In this document: positions 28,951 through 37,026 of the stretch, one piece after another | Layout: each line of letters opens with the position of its first letter | Position numbering within the stretch: the first letter of the stretch is position 1 | Notes under the pieces: generated by a model | The model's input: only the letters and a program-made list of their open reading frames with translations | Databases searched by the model: none | What the model was told of the DNA's origin: nothing | Made by a program: the position numbers and the translations under genes | Assembly (NCBI RefSeq): GCF_001528745.1 | Contig: NZ_BCNS01000095.1 | Location: 30,420 to 94,419 of the forward strand | Direction of reading: 5' to 3' | DNA length: 64,000 bases | Source of the DNA: Marinobacterium profundum | GTDB taxonomy: Bacteria; Pseudomonadota; Gammaproteobacteria; Pseudomonadales; Balneatricaceae

Positions 28951-29883
28951 TTATGAAGCAATGATGCTGCCAGAGTACAGTACTGGCCCTCCGCTGGCCT
29001 CCTCAGTTGCGTTTTCGCCCAGTTCACGCAGCATTTCCACAAAGCGGTGGGCGGCATTCGACAGTGTGCGGTCGCGGTGATAGATGTAGCCCAGCTGCCG
29101 CACTATGGGGGCCGACCCCAGGTCCAGCACCTTGAGATCCTCATCAATCAGTGACTGTGGCAGCAGGCTCCAGCCAAGGCCAATGCTGACCATCATGCGA
29201 ATGGTGTCCAGATAGTTGGTGGACATGCCTACATGCAGGGCCAGATTGCGCTGTTCAAACTGTTCGGTAACCAGTTGGCGGGTAAATGTGCTGCTGCCGG
29301 GCAGTATGGCGCTGTAGTGTGTCAGTTCCTGCAGCGACAATTGTGTTTTTGTGGCCAGCGGGTGTTCTTTGGCAACGACGTAGTGCAGCGGATCCTGCCA
29401 GATGGTTTCTGAGCGGATGTTGGTGTGGGGGTTGGGGGACAGGGTGATAAGCGCGAGCTCCAGATCGCCCTTGAGTATTCCCTCAAAGGCGCGCTCGGAC
29501 TCATCGAACTTGAGCTCCAGCGTCACTGTCGGGTAGCGCTGGCGATAGGCTTTCAAAATCGGCGGCAGGCGGTGCAGGCTAATGTGATGGCTGGCGGCCA
29601 GGCTTAGAGGGCCCTGTACCTCGCCAGATAAATTGCCGATCATGCGCCTGGCGTCGTCCAGCTCCAGCAGAACCCGATTGGCACGTGGCAGCAGTGCGCG
29701 TCCTGTCTCGGTCAGGCTGATATGGCGGCCGATACGATCGAACAGGCGGGTGTCGAGCTGGGCTTCCAGCAGGGAGATGCGTTTGCTGATCGCCGACTGG
29801 GTCAGAAATAGCTGGCTTGCGGCCTGGGAAAAGGAGCCGGTTTGGGCGACACAGACGAAGGCCTGCAGGGTATGGGTATCCAT
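28951..29883 (-). CDS. LysR-family transcription regulator
   Basis: 310 residues. N-terminal winged helix (residues 1-60: TLQAFVCVAQTGSFSQAASQLFLTQSAISKRI, helix-turn-helix about 17-36) and a type 2 periplasmic-binding-like effector domain. Divergent from leuC, like the LysR gene next to leuCDB in Pseudomonas, so leuCDB is its likely target. The effector is unknown. Confidence 0.92.
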   Translation of the reverse strand: MDTHTLQAFVCVAQTGSFSQAASQLFLTQSAISKRISLLEAQLDTRLFDRIGRHISLTETGRALLPRANRVLLELDDARRMIGNLSGEVQGPLSLAASHHISLHRLPPILKAYRQRYPTVTLELKFDESERAFEGILKGDLELALITLSPNPHTNIRSETIWQDPLHYVVAKEHPLATKTQLSLQELTHYSAILPGSSTFTRQLVTEQFEQRNLALHVGMSTNYLDTIRMMVSIGLGWSLLPQSLIDEDLKVLDLGSAPIVRQLGYIYHRDRTLSNAAHRFVEMLRELGENATEEASGGPVLYSGSIIAS

Positions 29884-29920
29884 GGATCATGCTCGCAATA
29901 GACTGTTTGTCAGTTTATGT

Positions 29921-29935
29921 ATTCCAGTTTGGAAT
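29921..29935. promoter_or_regulatory. LysR-type operator in the leuC / lysR spacer
   Basis: ATTCCAGTTTGGAAT is a perfect 15-bp dyad (ATTCC-N5-GGAAT) of the T-N11-A LysR-box type, 38 bp before the lysR start codon and upstream of a possible leuC promoter. It is the probable binding site of the divergent LysR protein. Confidence 0.7.
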
Positions 29936-29957
29936 TCAAACTATAAAAATAACGAAT

Positions 29958-29986
29958 TTGTTTTATGTGAAGCACTGGCATAGGAT
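29958..29986 (+). promoter_or_regulatory. Possible leuC promoter
   Basis: TTGTTT (29958-29963) and TAGGAT (29981-29986) are 17 bp apart, with transcription expected near 29993. The match to the sigma70 consensus is only partial. Confidence 0.4.
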
Positions 29987-30049
29987 GCGTCAATGTTGCT
30001 GCGGGCGAGTTCCGCAGAGAGTTGTCAGCCGATTTTGGAGGAGCGAAAA

Positions 30050-31471
30050 ATGGCCGGTAAAACGCTGTATGACAAACTGTGGCAAGACCACCTCGTGCGC
30101 CAGAATGATGATGGCAGTGCGCTGATTTATATTGATCGACACCTGCTGCACGAAGTGACGTCTCCCCAGGCGTTTGAAGGCCTGCGCATCGCCAATCGCA
30201 AGCCCTGGCGCATTGATGCCAACCTGGCCACGCCTGATCACAACGTGCCGACCACGGAGCGCTCCAGCGGCGTGCAGGGCATTGCTGATCCGGTGTCGCG
30301 CATCCAGGTGCAGACGCTGGATGACAACTGCGAGTCCTTCGGCATTACCGAATTCAAAATGAACGACCTGCGCCAGGGTATTGTGCACGTTGTAGGCCCG
30401 GAGCAGGGCGCGACTCTGCCGGGCATGACTGTGGTCTGTGGCGACTCCCACACCTCGACCCACGGCGCCTTCGCAACGCTTGCGCACGGTATTGGTACCT
30501 CCGAGGTTGAACATGTGTTGGCAACCCAGTGCCTGATCACCAAAAAAATGGACAACATGCTGGTGCGCATTGATGGCCAGCTGGGTACAGGTGTTACTGC
30601 CAAGGATGTGATTCTGCATGTTATCGGTGTGATTGGCACCGCTGGCGGCACGGGTTATGCGATTGAGTTTGGCGGTTCGGCCATGGCTGGCATCTCGATG
30701 GAAGGGCGAATGACGATCTGCAATATGGCGATCGAGGCCGGTGCCCGCGTCGGTCTGGTGGCCTGTGACCAGATCACTGTTGATTATGTCAAGGGGCGTC
30801 CCTATTCGCCCAAGGGCGCCAACTGGGATCTGGCGGTAGACGCCTGGAAAAACCTGGTTTCCGATGTTGATGCGCAGTTCGATGCTGTGGTTCAGGTGAA
30901 TGCGGCGGATATAGAGCCGCAGGTGACCTGGGGCACATCGCCGGAAATGGTCGCCGGTGTCAGTGGCAAGGTGCCCAATCCCGCGGCCCAAACCGATGTT
31001 ACCAAGCGTGAAGGCTACAGCCGCGCGCTGCAGTACATGGGGCTGCAGGCGGATCAGGACATCACCGCGATTCAGCTGGATCGGGTGTTTATTGGTTCTT
31101 GCACCAACTCGCGCATTGAAGATCTGCGTGAAGCGGCTGCAGTCGTGAAGGGTCGCAAGGTTGCCTCGACCCTGAAGCAGGCGCTGGTAGTGCCGGGCTC
31201 CGGTCTGGTCAAGGCGCAGGCCGAGGCTGAAGGTCTCGATAAGATCTTTATCGATGCGGGTATCGAATGGCGCGAGCCTGGCTGCTCCATGTGTCTGGCC
31301 ATGAACCCCGACAAACTGGGCGCGGGTGAGCACTGTGCATCGACCTCGAACCGCAACTTCGAAGGGCGTCAGGGCTTTGGGGGTCGTACCCATCTGGTCA
31401 GCCCGGCCATGGCGGCGGCGGCGGCAATTGCCGGTCATTTTGTGGACGTGCGTGAGTTCGTCAAACACTAA
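30050..31471 (+). CDS. leuC: 3-isopropylmalate dehydratase large subunit
   Basis: 473 residues, aconitase family. It isomerises 2- to 3-isopropylmalate with LeuD in leucine synthesis. The 4Fe-4S ligands are Cys351 (GSCTNSR), Cys412 and Cys415 (GCSMCLAMN). Start at ATG 30050 ([14 protein letters not shown]) behind a strong GGAGGAG. First gene of leuCDB. Confidence 0.97.
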   Translation: MAGKTLYDKLWQDHLVRQNDDGSALIYIDRHLLHEVTSPQAFEGLRIANRKPWRIDANLATPDHNVPTTERSSGVQGIADPVSRIQVQTLDDNCESFGITEFKMNDLRQGIVHVVGPEQGATLPGMTVVCGDSHTSTHGAFATLAHGIGTSEVEHVLATQCLITKKMDNMLVRIDGQLGTGVTAKDVILHVIGVIGTAGGTGYAIEFGGSAMAGISMEGRMTICNMAIEAGARVGLVACDQITVDYVKGRPYSPKGANWDLAVDAWKNLVSDVDAQFDAVVQVNAADIEPQVTWGTSPEMVAGVSGKVPNPAAQTDVTKREGYSRALQYMGLQADQDITAIQLDRVFIGSCTNSRIEDLREAAAVVKGRKVASTLKQALVVPGSGLVKAQAEAEGLDKIFIDAGIEWREPGCSMCLAMNPDKLGAGEHCASTSNRNFEGRQGFGGRTHLVSPAMAAAAAIAGHFVDVREFVKH

Positions 31472-31489
31472 GCGCGAAGGAGACCCGCT

Positions 31490-32137
31490 ATGAACAAGTT
31501 TAATTTGCATCAGGGCATCGTCGCACCGATGGACCGTGCCAACGTCGACACCGACCTGATCATCCCGAAGCAGTTTCTTAAGTCGATCAAGCGCAGCGGC
31601 TTTGGCCCCAACCTGTTTGATGAACTGCGTTACCTTGATGAAGGTCAGCCGGATCAGGACGCGAGCCAGCGTCCGCTGAACCCGGACTTCGTGCTTAATC
31701 TGCCGCGTTACAAGGGTGCAAGTGTTTTGCTGGCGCGCAAGAACTTCGGCTGCGGTTCAAGCCGTGAGCACGCCCCCTGGGCGCTGGAAGATTTCGGTTT
31801 TCGCGCCATTATTGCGCCGAGCTTTGCCGATATTTTTTACAACAACTGCTTCAAGAACGGCCTGCTGCCGATAGTGCTGGATGAGTCCGTGGTGGATGAG
31901 TTGTTTATCGAAGCTCAGGCCGTCGAAGGCTACGAGCTTGCCATCGACCTGGAGCGCCAGCGGGTCTGCAAGCCAGACGGCAGTGAAATCGAATTTAACG
32001 TTGATGGCTTTCGCAGGCACTGCCTGCTGAACGGGCTCGACGATATTGGCCTGACGCTGCAGTACGCCGATGATATTCATGCCTACGAGGCGCGCCGTAG
32101 CTCGGCAGCGCCCTGGCTGTTCGATACTACGAAATAG
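31490..32137 (+). CDS. leuD: 3-isopropylmalate dehydratase small subunit
   Basis: 215 residues, the usual LeuD length. It shows [42 protein letters not shown] and [17 protein letters not shown]. It forms the LeuCD isomerase; the swivelling domain closes the active site. Starts 18 bp after leuC with GAAGGAG upstream. Confidence 0.97.
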   Translation: MNKFNLHQGIVAPMDRANVDTDLIIPKQFLKSIKRSGFGPNLFDELRYLDEGQPDQDASQRPLNPDFVLNLPRYKGASVLLARKNFGCGSSREHAPWALEDFGFRAIIAPSFADIFYNNCFKNGLLPIVLDESVVDELFIEAQAVEGYELAIDLERQRVCKPDGSEIEFNVDGFRRHCLLNGLDDIGLTLQYADDIHAYEARRSSAAPWLFDTTK

Positions 32138-32146
32138 GAAATGTTC

Positions 32147-33229
32147 ATGAGCAAGAAAGTTTTGATTCTGCCCGGTGACGGTATTGGCCCGGAGATCGTA
32201 CGCGAAGCGCGCAAGGTACTCAGCTGCGTAAACAGCCAGTTTGATCTGGGGCTGGAAATCGACGAACAGCTGGTCGGCGGCGCCGCCATTGATGCGACAG
32301 GCAAGCCGCTGCCCGATGAAACCCTGGTTGCGGCCAGAGCTGCGGATGCCATTCTGCTGGGTGCCGTGGGTGGTCCCAAATGGGATGCCATACCGGATTT
32401 CGCCATTCGCCCGGAAAAGGGTCTGTTGGGCATTCGCTCTGCGCTGGGCCTGTTTGGCAATCTGCGCCCGGCCATTTTGTATCCACAGCTGGCCCATGCT
32501 TCCAGCCTCAAGCCTGAAGTGGTTGCAGGACTCGATATCCTCATCGTGCGCGAGCTGACCGGCGGTATCTATTTCGGCCAGCCCCGCGGTGTACGCATCA
32601 AGGACGGTGGTGTGCGCGAAGGCTTTAACACCTACGTCTACGATGAGAATGAAATCCGTCGTATCGGTCGTGTAGCGTTTGAAGCCGCGCGGGCGCGCAA
32701 CAAGCGTCTGTGTTCCGTTGACAAGGCTAATGTGCTGGAAGTGACGGTGCTGTGGCGTGAAGTCATGATCGAGTTGTCGGCGGAGTACCCGGATGTCGAG
32801 CTGTCGCACATGTATGTCGATAACGCCGCCATGCAGCTGGTGCGTGCGCCCAAGCAGTTTGATGTGATGGTGACGGGCAACATGTTCGGCGACATACTGT
32901 CGGATGCCGCAGCCATGCTGACCGGCTCCATTGGCATGCTGCCCTCGGCATCGCTGGATGTAAATGGCAAGGGCATGTACGAGCCTTGTCATGGTTCGGC
33001 GCCGGATATTGCGGGCCAGGGTATTGCCAACCCGTTGGCAACCATCCTTTCAGTCGCTATGATGTTGCGTTACTCTCTGGCGGCGCCAGAAGCTGCAGAT
33101 AAAATCGAGGCGGCGGTGAGCCAGGTGCTGGATCAGAATCTGCGTACTGCGGACATCATGTCCGCCGGCATGCAGGCGGTCAGTACGTCAGAAATGGGTG
33201 ATGCTGTGTTGCGTGCGCTGAACGCCTGA
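32147..33229 (+). CDS. leuB: 3-isopropylmalate dehydrogenase
   Basis: 360 residues. NAD-dependent oxidative decarboxylation of 3-isopropylmalate. Seen: [44 protein letters not shown] and [25 protein letters not shown] (in two parts, NMFGDILSD and [10 protein letters not shown]). Two ATGs are in frame. 32147 is chosen because AGGAA (32135-32139) is 7 bp before it, whereas 32141 is too close. Last gene before a terminator. Confidence 0.96.
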   Translation: MSKKVLILPGDGIGPEIVREARKVLSCVNSQFDLGLEIDEQLVGGAAIDATGKPLPDETLVAARAADAILLGAVGGPKWDAIPDFAIRPEKGLLGIRSALGLFGNLRPAILYPQLAHASSLKPEVVAGLDILIVRELTGGIYFGQPRGVRIKDGGVREGFNTYVYDENEIRRIGRVAFEAARARNKRLCSVDKANVLEVTVLWREVMIELSAEYPDVELSHMYVDNAAMQLVRAPKQFDVMVTGNMFGDILSDAAAMLTGSIGMLPSASLDVNGKGMYEPCHGSAPDIAGQGIANPLATILSVAMMLRYSLAAPEAADKIEAAVSQVLDQNLRTADIMSAGMQAVSTSEMGDAVLRALNA

Positions 33230-33256
33230 CCGGCGTCCCTTTTTCAGGGCAGCAAG

Positions 33257-33284
33257 AAGCCAGCCTGACACAGGCTGGCTTTTG
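33257..33284 (+). terminator. Terminator after leuCDB
   Basis: AAGCCAGCCTG (33257-33267) pairs with CAGGCTGGCTT (33271-33281) around a 3-nt loop (ACA) and is followed by T residues: a strong rho-independent terminator. Confidence 0.9.
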
Positions 33285-33318
33285 TCGTTGGTTATCTTTC
33301 CAATCAGTGGGGAAAAGA

Positions 33319-34431
33319 ATGAAACGTGTAGGTTTTGTAGGTTGGCGCGGAATGGTTGGTTCCGTGCTGATGCAACGCATGAGGGACGAGCGGGACTTCG
33401 ATCAGATCGATGAGCCTGTCTTCTTCACCACTTCCCAGGTCGGCGAAGCTGGCCCGGATATTGGCAAATCCATCCCGGCTCTGAAAGATGCTCAGGACAT
33501 TAATGAGCTCAAACAGATGGATGCGATTATTTCCTGCCAGGGTGGCGACTACACCAAGGATGTTTTCCCTCAGCTGCGTGCGGCTGGCTGGAAAGGTTAC
33601 TGGATTGATGCGGCTTCGTCCCTGCGCATGGATGCCGACAGCCTGATCGTGCTGGATCCGGTGAACCTGAATGTCATCCAGGACGGCCTTAGCCGTGGCG
33701 TGAAGAATTTCATCGGCGGCAACTGCACCGTATCGCTGATGCTGATGGGTCTTGGCGGCCTGTTCAAGGCGGGCCAGATTGAGTGGCTGACCTCCATGAC
33801 CTATCAGGCTGCATCCGGCGGTGGCGCGCGTCACATGCGCGAACTGATCAGCCAGATGGGGATCATTCATGGTTCTGTGGCCGATCAGTTGCATCCCTCC
33901 AGTGCCATTCTGGATGTCGACCGCAAGGTGGCGGAAACGCTGCGCAGCGGTCAGATGCCCACGGACAACTTCGGTGTTCCGCTGGCCGGTGGTCTGATTC
34001 CCTGGATCGACAGCCCGCTGGAAAACGGCCAGACCCGCGAAGAATGGAAGGGTTTTGCCGAAACCAACAAGATTCTGGGACTGTCGGCGCAGCCTATCCC
34101 CATCGATGGCACCTGCGTGCGTATCGGTGCCATGCGCTGCCACAGCCAGGCCTTTACCATCAAGCTGAAGCAGGATATCCCGCTGGACGAAATCGAAGGC
34201 ATGATTGCCGATGCCAACGACTGGGTGAAACTGGTACCCAACGACCGCGAGCTGACCATGAGCGAACTGACGCCTGCCAAGGTCACAGGTACCCTGTCGG
34301 TGCCGGTGGGTCGTGTGCGCAAGATGAACCTCGGCGGTGAATACCTGAATGCGTTCAGCGTCGGCGATCAGTTGCTCTGGGGCGCGGCAGAGCCGCTGCG
34401 CCGCATGCTGCGGATCCTGATGGCCGACTAA
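33319..34431 (+). CDS. asd: Aspartate-semialdehyde dehydrogenase
   Basis: 370 residues, E. coli-type Asd. It reduces aspartyl-phosphate to aspartate semialdehyde for lysine, threonine, methionine and diaminopimelate. It starts [21 protein letters not shown] (NADP motif GWRGMVG). Catalytic Cys136 lies in IGGNCTVSL, and AFTIKLKQD follows HSQ. Start at ATG 33319 with GGGGA 5 bp upstream; an in-frame GTG at 33307 is less likely. Confidence 0.97.
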   Translation: MKRVGFVGWRGMVGSVLMQRMRDERDFDQIDEPVFFTTSQVGEAGPDIGKSIPALKDAQDINELKQMDAIISCQGGDYTKDVFPQLRAAGWKGYWIDAASSLRMDADSLIVLDPVNLNVIQDGLSRGVKNFIGGNCTVSLMLMGLGGLFKAGQIEWLTSMTYQAASGGGARHMRELISQMGIIHGSVADQLHPSSAILDVDRKVAETLRSGQMPTDNFGVPLAGGLIPWIDSPLENGQTREEWKGFAETNKILGLSAQPIPIDGTCVRIGAMRCHSQAFTIKLKQDIPLDEIEGMIADANDWVKLVPNDRELTMSELTPAKVTGTLSVPVGRVRKMNLGGEYLNAFSVGDQLLWGAAEPLRRMLRILMAD

Positions 34432-34536
34432 TCACTGCCTTTACGCAGTGGCACAATTTGAACCTGGCGCAGCACTGCTGTCGCCGGGTTTTTCGCCAGC
34501 CCGACATGTTCGGGCTGGCCTGCTTTTGGAGATGTG

Positions 34537-35553
34537 ATGAGTCAGACCTATAACGTCGCAGTAGTTGGAGCGACCGGCCTTGTCGGTGAGGCCATGATCG
34601 AACTGCTGGAATCCCGTGGTTTTCCGGTTGAAAACCTGTACCCGCTGGGCAGTGATAACTCTGCCGGCGGTGTGGTTTACTTTAACGGCAAATCTCGCCG
34701 GATAAAAAATGTTGCCGATTTTGATTTCTCCCAGGTGCAGATAGCGCTGTTTGCGGCGGGCGCCGATGCCGCTGCTCAGTACGCCCCGGTGGCGGTCGAG
34801 GCGGGTGCCGTGGTCATCGACAACAGTTCCTGCTTTCGTGATGAACCCGAAGTGCCGTTGATTGTGCCTGAGGTGAACCCTGAGCGTATTCAGGATCACT
34901 GTGGCATTATCGCCAACCCCAACTGCTCAACGATTCAGATGCTGGTGGCAATCGCACCTATCTACCGCAGTGTCGGCATTCGTCGTATCAATGTTGCAAC
35001 CTATCAGTCGGTCTCTGGCGGTGGTCGCAAGGCGGTTGAGGAGCTGGCGCGTCAGACGGCGCTGCTGCTTAATGGGCAGGATATCGATGTGCAGGTATTC
35101 CCCAAGCAAATGGCGTTCAACGTGCTGCCGCAAATCGACAGTTTTGACGATAGCGGTTACACGCGCGAAGAAATGAAGATGGTCAGTGAAACGCGCAAAA
35201 TTCTCGAAGACGAGGATATAGGCGTGAACCCGACCTGTGTGCGTGTGCCGGTGTTCTTCGGTCACAGCGAAGCGGTGCATATCGAAACCCGCGAGCAGAT
35301 CAGTGCACTGGAAGTGCGTGAAATGCTGCAGATGGCGCCGGGTGTTGAGGTCCTCGACGAAGCTGTCGACGGTGGCTGGGCCACTCCCGTGACCGAGGCG
35401 ACGGGCAAGGATGCGGTATTTGTCAGCCGTATTCGGGAAGATATTTCCAGCGAAAATGGTATTGATATGTGGGTTGTGTCGGACAACCTGCGCAAGGGGG
35501 CGGCCCTTAATGCGGTACAGATTGCCGAGCTGCTGATCCAGTCGGGTCTGTAA
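34537..35553 (+). CDS. Aspartate-semialdehyde dehydrogenase homologue (USG-1/Asd2 type)
   Basis: 338 residues, only distantly similar to the preceding asd. It has the Rossmann motif VVGATGLVGEAMIELL, Cys130 in NPNCSTIQM and the active-site region ARQTALLLNG / FGHSEAVHI. The catalytic Cys is kept, so it may be enzymatically active. In Pseudomonas the same gene follows asd and precedes fimV. ATG 34537 has GGAG 5 bp upstream. It is the last host gene before the prophage. Confidence 0.9.
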   Translation: MSQTYNVAVVGATGLVGEAMIELLESRGFPVENLYPLGSDNSAGGVVYFNGKSRRIKNVADFDFSQVQIALFAAGADAAAQYAPVAVEAGAVVIDNSSCFRDEPEVPLIVPEVNPERIQDHCGIIANPNCSTIQMLVAIAPIYRSVGIRRINVATYQSVSGGGRKAVEELARQTALLLNGQDIDVQVFPKQMAFNVLPQIDSFDDSGYTREEMKMVSETRKILEDEDIGVNPTCVRVPVFFGHSEAVHIETREQISALEVREMLQMAPGVEVLDEAVDGGWATPVTEATGKDAVFVSRIREDISSENGIDMWVVSDNLRKGAALNAVQIAELLIQSGL

Positions 35554-35563
35554 AAATGGATTG

Positions 35564-35586
35564 AAAAGGGCTGCGGCCCTTTTTTT
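35564..35586 (+). terminator. Terminator after the second asd gene
   Basis: AAAAGGGC (35564-35571), TGCG loop, GCCCTTTT (35576-35583), followed by more T. A compact, strong rho-independent terminator 10 bp after the stop codon, marking the end of recognisable host sequence. Confidence 0.9.
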
Positions 35587-35617
35587 ATGCATTTTTTTCT
35601 GGCGGGAGTAGCCTTGG

Positions 35618-35730
35618 TGTAACCCACCACATAGTCTGTTAAATCCAGGGTAAGTGGGATTGGCTCGGATTGAGTGGGAATTCGTGGGTGGGATTGTAGA
35701 GAATACGGGGGTTGTAGAAGGGTGGGTGCG
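35618..35730. repeat. Iterated GTGGG(A/T)TT motif at the prophage left end
   Basis: Within about 110 bp the motif occurs at 35652-35661 (AAGTGGGATT), 35673-35682 (AGTGGGAATT), 35687-35695 (GGTGGGATT) and 35721-35727 (GGTGGGT), and inverted at 35620-35630 (TAACCCACCAC). No gene fits here. Copies of a short motif in mixed orientation next to the end of a transposable phage are expected of transposase-binding sites, but binding is inferred. The remaining stretch 35731-35812 shows nothing else. Confidence 0.55.
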
Positions 35731-35812
35731 GTCGAAGGGGTGAAAATTGCCGATTCAGGCAGTTTGTTAAAAGTACGCGAAAATGGCCTGATCGCACCAG
35801 GTGATTTGTGAA

Positions 35813-35861
35813 TAAACAAAGAAGCCCCCAGGTCGCAATGGCCTGGGGGCTTCTTTGTTTA
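35813..35861. terminator. Strong hairpin terminator behind the repressor operon
   Basis: A perfect 20-bp stem (35813-35832 with 35842-35861) and a 9-nt loop; the arms include AAGCCCCCAGG and CCTGGGGGCTT flanked by A/T-rich bases. It lies 8 bp after the stop of the 48-residue minus-strand gene and would end repressor-operon transcripts. It can also block read-through between host and prophage. Confidence 0.9.
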
Positions 35862-35869
35862 AATGGGGA

Positions 35870-36016
35870 TTAAACGCAGTTTTTTTCGATGGCGATCTGG
35901 ATGGTGATGTCGCCGTTGATGGTGATGCTGGTGTGGCGGCTGTGGTTTGCCGCTGGCTCACAGGCTCCCTGGTCGCCGAATGCAGCCTGTACGGCTCTGG
36001 CTATACGTTCGTCCAT
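35870..36016 (-). CDS. Small protein co-transcribed with the phage repressor
   Basis: 48 residues, beginning MDERIARAVQAAFGDQGACEP and ending in an alternating pattern TSITINGDITIQIAIEKNCV (beta-strand-like). GGGAG lies 4 bp before the ATG at 36014-36016. It starts 8 bp after the repressor stop and is followed by the strong terminator, so it is the second gene of the lysogenic operon. No family recognised; a role in lysogeny or immunity is inference. Confidence 0.7.
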   Translation of the reverse strand: MDERIARAVQAAFGDQGACEPAANHSRHTSITINGDITIQIAIEKNCV

Positions 36017-36024
36017 AACGCTCC

Positions 36025-36510
36025 CTATCTAGCTCCTACTCTCAAGAAGGGCAGTATTGTAGCGGTGCTGGGCTGTTTGTCACTGTCTTTAAAGATGTCG
36101 TAGAGCGCCAGGACGAGTTCGACCTTCTTTTGTGGCGCAAGCCGCAGCCTGTACTGTTCCATACCTTCCTCTACCGCTGTGAGCACGCTGGCGAAGATAG
36201 CGCGGTCGAAGTCGGCCGCCGCTGGCGTTATCGTCTCGCCTGCCTCCCCTGGCCGCATAGGGCCGTTCCCGGTAACTAGCCACTCCAGGTTTGTGCCCGT
36301 AGCCTTAGATAGGGCGATTAAGTTCAGCCTGGATGGGTCTGAGCGCCCATTTCGCCATTTTCGTACGACAGACTCTGATATTCCGGCCATTCGTGCGAGT
36401 TTTGTCGCACTGCCTGCCTGTTCAATAAGCCTTTCTATACGCGATTCGAACCCGTCACTTTCGGATTCGGAGAATGTGACCGTGACGTCACTTTTATTTT
36501 TGCTGGTCAC
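36025..36510 (-). CDS. Phage repressor with XRE-type helix-turn-helix
   Basis: 161 residues. The HTH lies at about 35-56 (ATKLARMAGISESVVRKWRNG), followed by SRLNLIALSKATGTNLEWLVTGNGP, a typical XRE/CI-like pattern, and a C-terminal multimerisation-type domain (Mu-like c repressor of D3112 type). It is transcribed away from ner and the transposase genes, as expected for the lysogeny repressor. Start is a GTG at 36510. No peptidase Ser/Lys pair is evident, so it is probably not a LexA-like self-cleaving repressor. Confidence 0.85.
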   Translation of the reverse strand: MTSKNKSDVTVTFSESESDGFESRIERLIEQAGSATKLARMAGISESVVRKWRNGRSDPSRLNLIALSKATGTNLEWLVTGNGPMRPGEAGETITPAAADFDRAIFASVLTAVEEGMEQYRLRLAPQKKVELVLALYDIFKDSDKQPSTATILPFLRVGAR

Positions 36511-36633
36511 TATCTTTGTAACCCTCTGTATTTACTGGATAAAAATATCTAGATCCTACTAATTCGCACGTTCGTAGAAAATGACCGCACGAATGTGTTG
36601 CAGATCGTCTGATCGTACGATATCTTTGTCCAC
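36511..36633. promoter_or_regulatory. Divergent early control region with operator-like octamers
   Basis: This A/T-rich 123-bp spacer between repressor and ner contains related octamers of the form (A/T)TCGYRCG: TTCGCACG at 36563, CGCACGAA (inverted) at 36586, and the palindrome ATCGTACGAT at 36612-36621. A possible plus-strand promoter is TTGTAA near 36526 with TAAAAA about 18 bp further. Repressor and Ner binding here is inferred from position and symmetry. Confidence 0.6.
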
Positions 36634-37026
36634 ATGAAGACATTACACACCCAAAAAAATGCCAGTCGCGCCAACGACTGGCATTACACAGAGATCGAGA
36701 GTGCGGTGAAGCGCCGTTTTGGCAGCTATGCCGGACTTGCCCGGGCCTGGAATGCGGAGCATCCAGACAACAACATCAGCCGGTACACGCTGGTCAAAAG
36801 CGCCCGACAGCGCCAGAGCGAACTGGGCGAGACCGTGATCAGCTGGGGCATTGAAGAGCCTGCTGCGGTGATCTGGCCGACACGCTATGACGAAGACGGG
36901 GCGCGCATTAAGTACCGCACTCGATCAGAGGCCAAGCATACCGCAGAAACGCCCGCTCGGCCCAGTAAAGCCGAGGTGTTTGATGCGGTCATGGGCATCA
37001 ATGCGGAGGGCCGCAGTGATGACTAA
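36634..37026 (+). CDS. Ner/Nlp-family DNA-binding protein
   Basis: 130 residues. The first 90 match Mu Ner: NDWHYTEIESAVKRRFGSYAGLARAWN and the end VISWGIEEPAAVIWPTRYDEDG (compare the Mu motif PEVIWPSRY). Ner turns down early transcription and the repressor promoter. The C-terminal 40 residues are an extension. No clear ribosome-binding site precedes ATG 36634, so it may be translated from a leaderless or weakly initiated message. It overlaps the transposase start by 8 bp. Confidence 0.85.
   Translation: MKTLHTQKNASRANDWHYTEIESAVKRRFGSYAGLARAWNAEHPDNNISRYTLVKSARQRQSELGETVISWGIEEPAAVIWPTRYDEDGARIKYRTRSEAKHTAETPARPSKAEVFDAVMGINAEGRSDD

Noticed and set aside
29990..31510. 506-codon open frame opposite leuC (and similar ones opposite uup 905-2029, rhlB 11734-13059, leuD-leuB 31757-32992, tape measure 60494-61900)
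   Set aside because: They mirror the codon pattern of well supported genes on the other strand, have no family similarity and no ribosome-binding sites.
35262..35819. 185-codon minus frame across the asd2 end and prophage left end
   Set aside because: It crosses the host terminator and host-phage boundary and is Pro/Ser-rich without family features.
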